In this document: piece by piece, positions 59,075 through 64,000 of the stretch
How the letters are laid out: every line of letters begins with the position of its first letter
Numbering within the stretch: the stretch's first letter is position 1
NCBI RefSeq assembly: GCF_024679245.1
Contig: NC_090180.1
Span: 12,966,007-13,030,006 of the forward strand
Length of the DNA: 64,000 nucleotides
From: Pseudorasbora parva
Lineage: Eukaryota > Chordata > Actinopteri > Cypriniformes > Gobionidae
Direction: 5' to 3'
Program-made: the position numbers and the translations under genes
Notes under the pieces: model-generated
What the model saw: the letters and a program-made list of their open reading frames with translations, nothing else
What the model was told of the DNA's origin: nothing
Databases searched by the model: none

Positions 59075-59710
59075 TAGCTTGCGCTTTTTCTGTTTGTGAA
59101 GTTCTTACACCAAAACACATCGACACCACTTTTTTCATTCTTGAAGTGAACTTTTTTGACCTGTATGTTATGTTGACTATATTCGCTGTTTGGCATTGCC
59201 ACCTTGAACATGAGAACATGATGTGTTTTGTGCACGGCATGTGGTACTTCATCAATAGCGCGATCACAGAGCGCGTCTTGTGCTTGAACGGACATAAAGG
59301 TATGCCAAAAATAGTGAGTAGCCTATCATAGTAAACACAGGCGGTTATGTCTTAAACGTTTGATTATTCAATTTCTGCTACCTGAATCACTGTGACCTGA
59401 AACTTCAAACACTTCATTCTTAGCACTGTACTTTATTGCTAACTGCAAACTTGTATTTAATAATGTTTTAAATTTATATTATTAGGCTAGGCTTGTAGTT
59501 TTTGCTGTGGAATATCAGCTGAGAATTGTGGAATTTCACTGCTATCTACTATTGCAGTGGCTTATTCATTGTTACATATTTAATGTTACTCGGTCAAAAC
59601 AATGAAAACAAATGAGTATTACACATGATATTCATGGTCTATGGACCCCCTAAAGTAGCCTTGGCCACCCCCCTGCCACCCCATATATAAAAGTCTAGTT
59701 TTTTCCACTG

Positions 59711-60247
59711 CACACACCATGCTAAATTGTTGCTCTGTGGACTGAGAACTATTTGTTCTAAAATAAATCATTTACAACAGGTATGGGAAGGAGATGAGGC
59801 AGACTTTATCCCCCACACTACTAAGTAAAAATTTAGATCAGTGTACTTTCTTTACGTTTCTCACAATTTTCGATCAATATTTGGTCTTCACTAGATAATT
59901 TTAAATGGTCCTATGGTGTAACAAATTACATTTTAAAAGTACATGTATTAAAAGGTCATAAAATCAAGTATAAACTAACTGCTGTTTAAAGTACAGTAGT
60001 CATTCTGATGATAAAGTATGCATTGTTATTATCTCTGACATAGATCTGAATTCACAAGAATCACTTAATAAGTTCCTAGCAATTAGCACCTCAATGAACC
60101 TCTTCATATAAACAACAATAAAGGTGATGATGGTGAACAAAAGGCTATGCGTAGAGCAAGAAATACAGTATATAAAAGACTTTTACAGCAGTCTTGAGAT
60201 CTTCACAGTCTATATACAGAAAAATGCTAAAGTCAAAGACACCTTAC
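59711..60247. other. vav3 intron before linker exon
   Basis: AT-rich intron DNA between the hAT element and the exon at 60248. The frame at 60124-60315 (+) is on the opposite strand of the exon and not supported. Confidence 0.4.
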
Positions 60248-60281
60248 CTGGGTCTTCTTGTTTCCTAGGTGTTGTCTTTCT
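60248..60281 (-). CDS. vav3: vav3 34-base linker exon before first SH3
   Basis: On the - strand TTTCACAG|AGAAAG and GACCCAG|GTAAGG bound a 34-base exon coding RKTTPRKQEDP plus one base of Gly, which the 52835-52965 exon completes (G-LPKM). The basic TTPRKQEDPG linker lies between the C1 zinc finger region and the first SH3 in Vav3; human Vav3 has a comparable R-T-T-x-R-x-x-x-x-DPGLPKM. Strong donor and acceptor plus the right frame make this reliable despite its size. Confidence 0.85.
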
Positions 60282-60583
60282 CTGTGAAATAAGAGAGAGA
60301 AGAGAATATCATTAGCAGTTTCTTTGCCATATGAACACACTCAGCTATTATTATCTGCTTTTAAGCAACACTGGTAATAACTTTGTCAAAATGATTTTAC
60401 ACAGACACAATGAAATGATCCAACAATGATTCTGCCATTGTGTCAGTACAGTAAACATACATTTAAAGAACAATTAAACATATACATCAGACTGCATTAC
60501 ACAGCCTGGAAATGGCGAGCATTATGTTTAAAATGTTCTGTATGGTCAATTTCTTTAGATTTATACTAACGTTGGTAACTCAC

Positions 60584-60606
60584 CTGTGCTTTTTGAACTG
60601 CAACAC
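60584..60606 (-). CDS. vav3: Probable vav3 23-base linker exon
   Basis: On the - strand a pyrimidine-rich tract and TATCTCAG|GTGTTG lead into 23 bases ending AGCACAG|GTGAGT. Two bases complete a previous codon, then VAVQKAQ follows, in the phase needed by the 60248 exon. The donor matches the consensus. It has no recognisable domain, being linker; it could be a false exon, but the strong sites, frame and place fit the cluster of tiny exons known in Vav genes between C1 and SH3. Confidence 0.55.
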
Positions 60607-60959
60607 CTGAGATAATAATGAAAGACAGTAAGAGAAAAACGTAAAGGCAGTGAAAAGGCTGTACATGTACAAATTACAATTATGAGGCATTATATCAAGT
60701 ATTATAGACCTCTCCAGCAAGTAAGTACAGTTAAATCAGTTCAATTAAATATGGAAAGCCACACTAAAATTTGGTCGGAATGGTTTGAATTTTTGAAAAA
60801 AAATCTTTCAAAAAAAATGGTTTGAATTTTTAAAAGCGTGAGGCACAGGGCGAATGGAATAGAAAGAAAAAAAACAAGATCTAGAGATTAGTTTTTAAAA
60901 GTTGAACACCCTTTTACTCTCCCAGGCACTAAACAACCACCTTTATTGCTGGTTAAAAA

Positions 60960-61310
60960 AAGGCAGCGGCTAGTTGCATTAAGTGTAAATATAGAATCTA
61001 GTTGCTATTTACACTAAGTGCAAATAGCGATAGATGCTATTTACACCAAGTGTTAATCACATCTAGACTCTATTTACACTCAGTGAAAATAGCATATTTT
61101 CTTAATGATAATTGCTATTTACACTAAATGGAAAAACTATAGCGATAGATGCTATTTACACCAAGTGTTAATCGCAACTAGATTCTAATTACACTCAGTG
61201 AAAATAAAATTTTCTTAGCGATAGATGAAATTTAGACTAAGTGCAAATAGCTGTAGATTATATTTACTAAGTGAAAATAGTGATATATTCTGTTTACACC
61301 ATATAAAATT
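60960..61310. repeat. Minisatellite, GATAGATGCTATTTACACCAAGTG units
   Basis: The word CGATAGATGCTATTTACACCA AGTGTTAATC occurs at 61028 and 61144, about 116 bases apart. Between these are repeated TATTTACACT(A/C)AGTG(A/C)AAATAG words every 30-60 bases. The array is degenerate, with sub-repeat structure. Confidence 0.7.
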
Positions 61311-61405
61311 AGCAGTTATTTTCCATATAAATAGTAATTACATGTAATTTATCATTTATTTTGACAGATACATACTATTTGCACCTCAATATTGGTGTGC
61401 ATTAA

Positions 61406-62491
61406 AGGGTTACTTCAGCAATTAGCATATGGCTTTGTATCAGTGGAAACCCTGGAGTATATTCAAATGATTGTGCTTCCTCCCCCTCATATCCCCCTGA
61501 GACAAGAGATTTATGCATTTTATTTCTGGAAAAATTTCTCCTGTGACGCAAATTGACGATATTTGCGTCATCTTTGGAATTTTTGGCCAGAGGCTAAAGA
61601 CTACAGCCAGCAGAGAGAGCCATTTCCGCATGTTTTCAACCCGCACATGGGGATGGGAGATCACACTCACAGCTCTCGCAGCTGCAGGCATTTATTTAAA
61701 CGGATGCTAAGTAATGTAAGTGTTTTAACTTCTCAAATTAATTTCTAAGAAAGTTAAGCTTCCAAAGGCATGAACTGAAAACGCGCCTGACTGAACACGT
61801 GAATGTATGCCGTTAGTGTGGTCGCGATTACCTCAGCTCTCATCACGAGAGCTCATCAGCTCAATTATGATGTTAAATATAATCTGACTCCTGCAGCGTT
61901 AGTGCTGTCAGACTCACGCGGTGGCTCGAGTTATTGAACAGACACGTTCAGTATTTAATTATAGAGGTGGTTCTTAGAAATGTTGTACTAGGGTTTTATT
62001 TTTATCCGGTTTTTATTTTAAAAAAAATTTAAATTTTTTTTTTAAGTTGTTTGTTTTTGAGTTCTTCATCAAACCCTTTTACAAAGAGCACATGTAATGT
62101 TTTGAAAGCACTTTTTTTCTTTCTTGAGAGCACTATTTACTTATTTGTCCTTATGTGTTGTGGAGTGTTCTGTGTTGTGTGTTTTTGTATTGGATGCCAT
62201 AGTCATTGCACTGTAAAACAAATGTACCTACGGGTATAATAAAAGTAACCTAACCTAACTAGTGTCTGTTCTCTAACTCAGTCACAGTAATCTAGTAGCG
62301 GTGGCTTTGGGAATGGCCTCACAGGGCAGCGAAGCATTCCGGGAATTGTAGTCTTTCATCCCCATGAGACAAAAATACATTATCTGTCTTTTCTCAGTCT
62401 AGGCACCAAATTCAAAAATAATTTCACATTTCTACTACAATAATGACCCATTTTAAATACAGAATCATCTTCCCAGCGCTGAAGTACCCCT
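61406..62491. mobile_element. TTAA-flanked non-autonomous DNA transposon
   Basis: Left AGGGTTACTTCAGC and right GCTGAAGTACCCCT are inverted ends, each beside TTAA (61402-61405 and 62492-62495), enclosing 1086 bp. Two short frames at 61440-61748 give no recognisable protein. The flanks on both sides carry CTATTT(G/A)CACT-type words of the adjacent repeat, so it probably landed inside an older repeat. Confidence 0.75.
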
Positions 62492-62616
62492 TTAACAGGA
62501 TGCAATAATAACAGTGTAAATTATTATTTTTATTTAATTATTAAATGGAATGCCGCCTTATAAAGGGACAATAGATGTCCTGCTTACACCTATCCCTAAC
62601 CCTACCAAATAAATGC

Positions 62617-62617
<1 letters not shown>

Positions 62618-62664
<47 letters not shown>
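62618..62664. repeat. (TTA)n microsatellite
   Basis: A run of about 15 TTA units, next to CTATCCCTAACCCTACC. Confidence 0.9.
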
Positions 62665-62666
<2 letters not shown>

Positions 62667-62739
62667 AAACATTTTTTTTGACACTTTATTTCCACATTTA
62701 GAACATTTTCTTAATTTTTATTGAAAATAAATTGGGCAT

Positions 62740-63089
62740 TTTTTTAAATGTTGTTTGGCACAGCCAGGCATTGTTAGGCGGAGCTAGTGCGAATAGCACT
62801 TGCCAACAAGGCATGCTATTTGCACTCCGGAAAAAAACACTAATGATCTTAAACTGGAAATCTTCAGACTCGCCTTGTTTTAAAAAACAAAAAACAAAAC
62901 TGGTACTGCAATCACTTTTTAAAATTACTTTAGAGTGGTGTATCCCCTCTTCCCTCCCTCCTGACTCAAGGTTGCCAGATAGGCTGCAGGATCCATCAGG
63001 AACGTTTGTAGCTGCAGCTGTGGTAACTAGAGCAGAGCTGGCAACCCGGATGCCGAAATACTACTGACTTTGTGATTGGTAGATAGGTG
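62740..63089. repeat. Repeat flank with GCTATTTGCACTCCGG words
   Basis: The stretch near 62765-62830 (AGCACTTGCCAACAAGGCATGCTATTTGCACTCC) echoes the array at 60960-61310. The later part (62940-63089) precedes the dispersed repeat at 63090. The frame at 62732-63067 spans both and is not regarded as a gene. Confidence 0.4.
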
Positions 63090-63292
63090 GAGGGTGGAGC
63101 TTCAGGCCAAAACACAACATGTCAACATCAACATCAGTTGAGGGCTGCAACAACAACTTTTAAATGACAATATCCTGGCCGGACTACTGTTGTCAGTGAT
63201 ATAAGTATTTGAAATTAACATGATTTCTTAATGTCTAGTGACATATCAAGGCCATTTTATGATTAATTAAAATACATTTCTTACATACAGTT
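63090..63292 (+). repeat. 205-bp dispersed repeat, copy 2 of 2
   Basis: Matches 55843-56047 over its whole length with few changes (for example GGAGCTTCAGG against GGAGTTTCAGG). Both copies are in the same orientation, about 7.2 kb apart. Confidence 0.8.
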
Positions 63293-64000
63293 CACGGAGC
63301 TTGAGTGATCGAATGGAATTCAAGCATAGTTCAAACAGACCACTGATCGCTAAACGATATCAGCTGACGCTCAGCTGATTTGTTACTCCACCTACTCTAA
63401 TCAACTATAGTATTTAAGCTAATTCAAATTCATGTTACTCAGTCTGTCGCACAGACATTTACACCCAGCTCCCACCCCTTCACCTCCTAGTATTCCATTA
63501 TCGAGTATTGAATTCTGTGTAGAACTCTATTGTGTATCATTGTATCTTTCTGTATCATGTGCTAAGAAACTTTTGGTTATCAAGAAGGCTGGGGGATTAT
63601 GTTTCAAGGCTGTATCTCAAGCTTTCAGTATGGCATCTTGAGCATCTTTGAGCCTAAGTCTTTCGCCAAATCAAAGATTGTCAATAAAATGTATTCTCAA
63701 AGTGGTCCTGACTGAACTTTAAGTAATGTTAACTTAGTTAGTAAATCCTTAATGTTATATGGTTGGAGAGTATAGGCTTTTTTTGTGTGTGTGACCCAAA
63801 CATCATTCATTTCAAACTGTGTGGCAGCCCTTTCTCAATTACCTCAATTCTGCATAATAGACCTTTATGTAAAGTTCTCTATATACCTATGCCTTTTACT
63901 GTATGTCAGTGTTAGCCCATTTGTGTTGTTCTTACATTTTTTAAATATTTTTTATTTAGCGACTCTTGTTTTTGTTGCTATGTTCATACTCCTTGTTTTG
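63293..64000. other. Right edge, vav3 intron
   Basis: Mixed to AT-rich sequence. No exon with Vav C1, PH or DH motifs is visible up to the window edge. Contains AGGCTGGGGGATTATGTTTCAAGGCTGTATCTC (63585-63617) and an AATAAA at 63683, neither with clear meaning. Confidence 0.35.

Larger units (their letters stand above)
57123..59710. mobile_element. hAT element interrupted by a Tc1 copy
   Basis: Starts CAGTGGCAGAGCCAGAGGGG and ends GTTTTTTCCACTG, hAT-type inverted termini, with a perfect 8-bp target duplication CACACACC at 57115-57122 and 59711-59718. Next to the left end are GGTGCCACCC words, and near the right end CCCCCCTGCCACCCC. Removing the Tc1 element at 57515-59074 leaves about 1.03 kb of non-coding hAT. 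The perfect duplication suggests fairly recent insertion, and the Tc1 is more recent still. Confidence 0.88.

Noticed and set aside
52835..60606. Internal promoter for a short Vav3 isoform of SH3-SH2-SH3 type
   Set aside because: Such an isoform is known for mammalian Vav3, but no convincing promoter or alternative first exon was recognised in this interval.

Overview
The window looks like nuclear DNA of a cyprinid teleost (zebrafish or a close relative). Coding exons are short and spaced kilobases apart by canonical GT/AG introns, the background is AT-rich, and most of the rest is fish-type repeat: Tc1/mariner copies, hAT elements with 8-bp target duplications, elements flanked by TTAA, foldback MITEs, an L2-like LINE fragment and long TA microsatellites. 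Nothing bacterial, viral or CRISPR-like was seen.

Two host genes can be supported, and they converge. On the + strand, 5516-5766 is the terminal coding exon of a netrin-G gene, best called ntng1: a six-cysteine EGF module followed by a GPI-anchor signal. On the - strand, ten exons between 60606 and 33033 encode the C-terminal third of a Vav-family guanine nucleotide exchange factor, best called vav3: linker, first SH3, second linker, SH2 and last SH3 to the stop codon. All exon junctions keep frame. The catalytic N-terminal part (CH, DH, PH, C1) lies beyond the right edge. The ntng1/vav3 tail-to-tail order is also the human order; the single-exon PRMT6 that lies between them in human is not found here.

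Layout: 1-5515 is the last ntng1 intron with a foldback MITE and fragments. 5516-7060 is the ntng1 end and probable 3'UTR. 7060-33000 is the intergenic interval, almost entirely layered transposon remnants, ending in a CpG-rich stretch next to the vav3 stop. 33033-60606 holds the vav3 exons, with introns containing four Tc1/mariner copies, two hAT elements each carrying a second element inside it, and a long-TIR element. 60607-64000 is a further vav3 intron with a minisatellite and a TTAA element.

The two genes act separately: netrin-G is a GPI-anchored neuronal surface ligand, Vav3 a cytoplasmic Rho/Rac GEF adaptor. I found no clear new biological system. The most informative structures are the nested transposons, a small basic ORF inside a non-autonomous element, tiny linker exons of vav3, CpG-rich segments in and beside vav3, and a 160-bp palindrome with an AT core.
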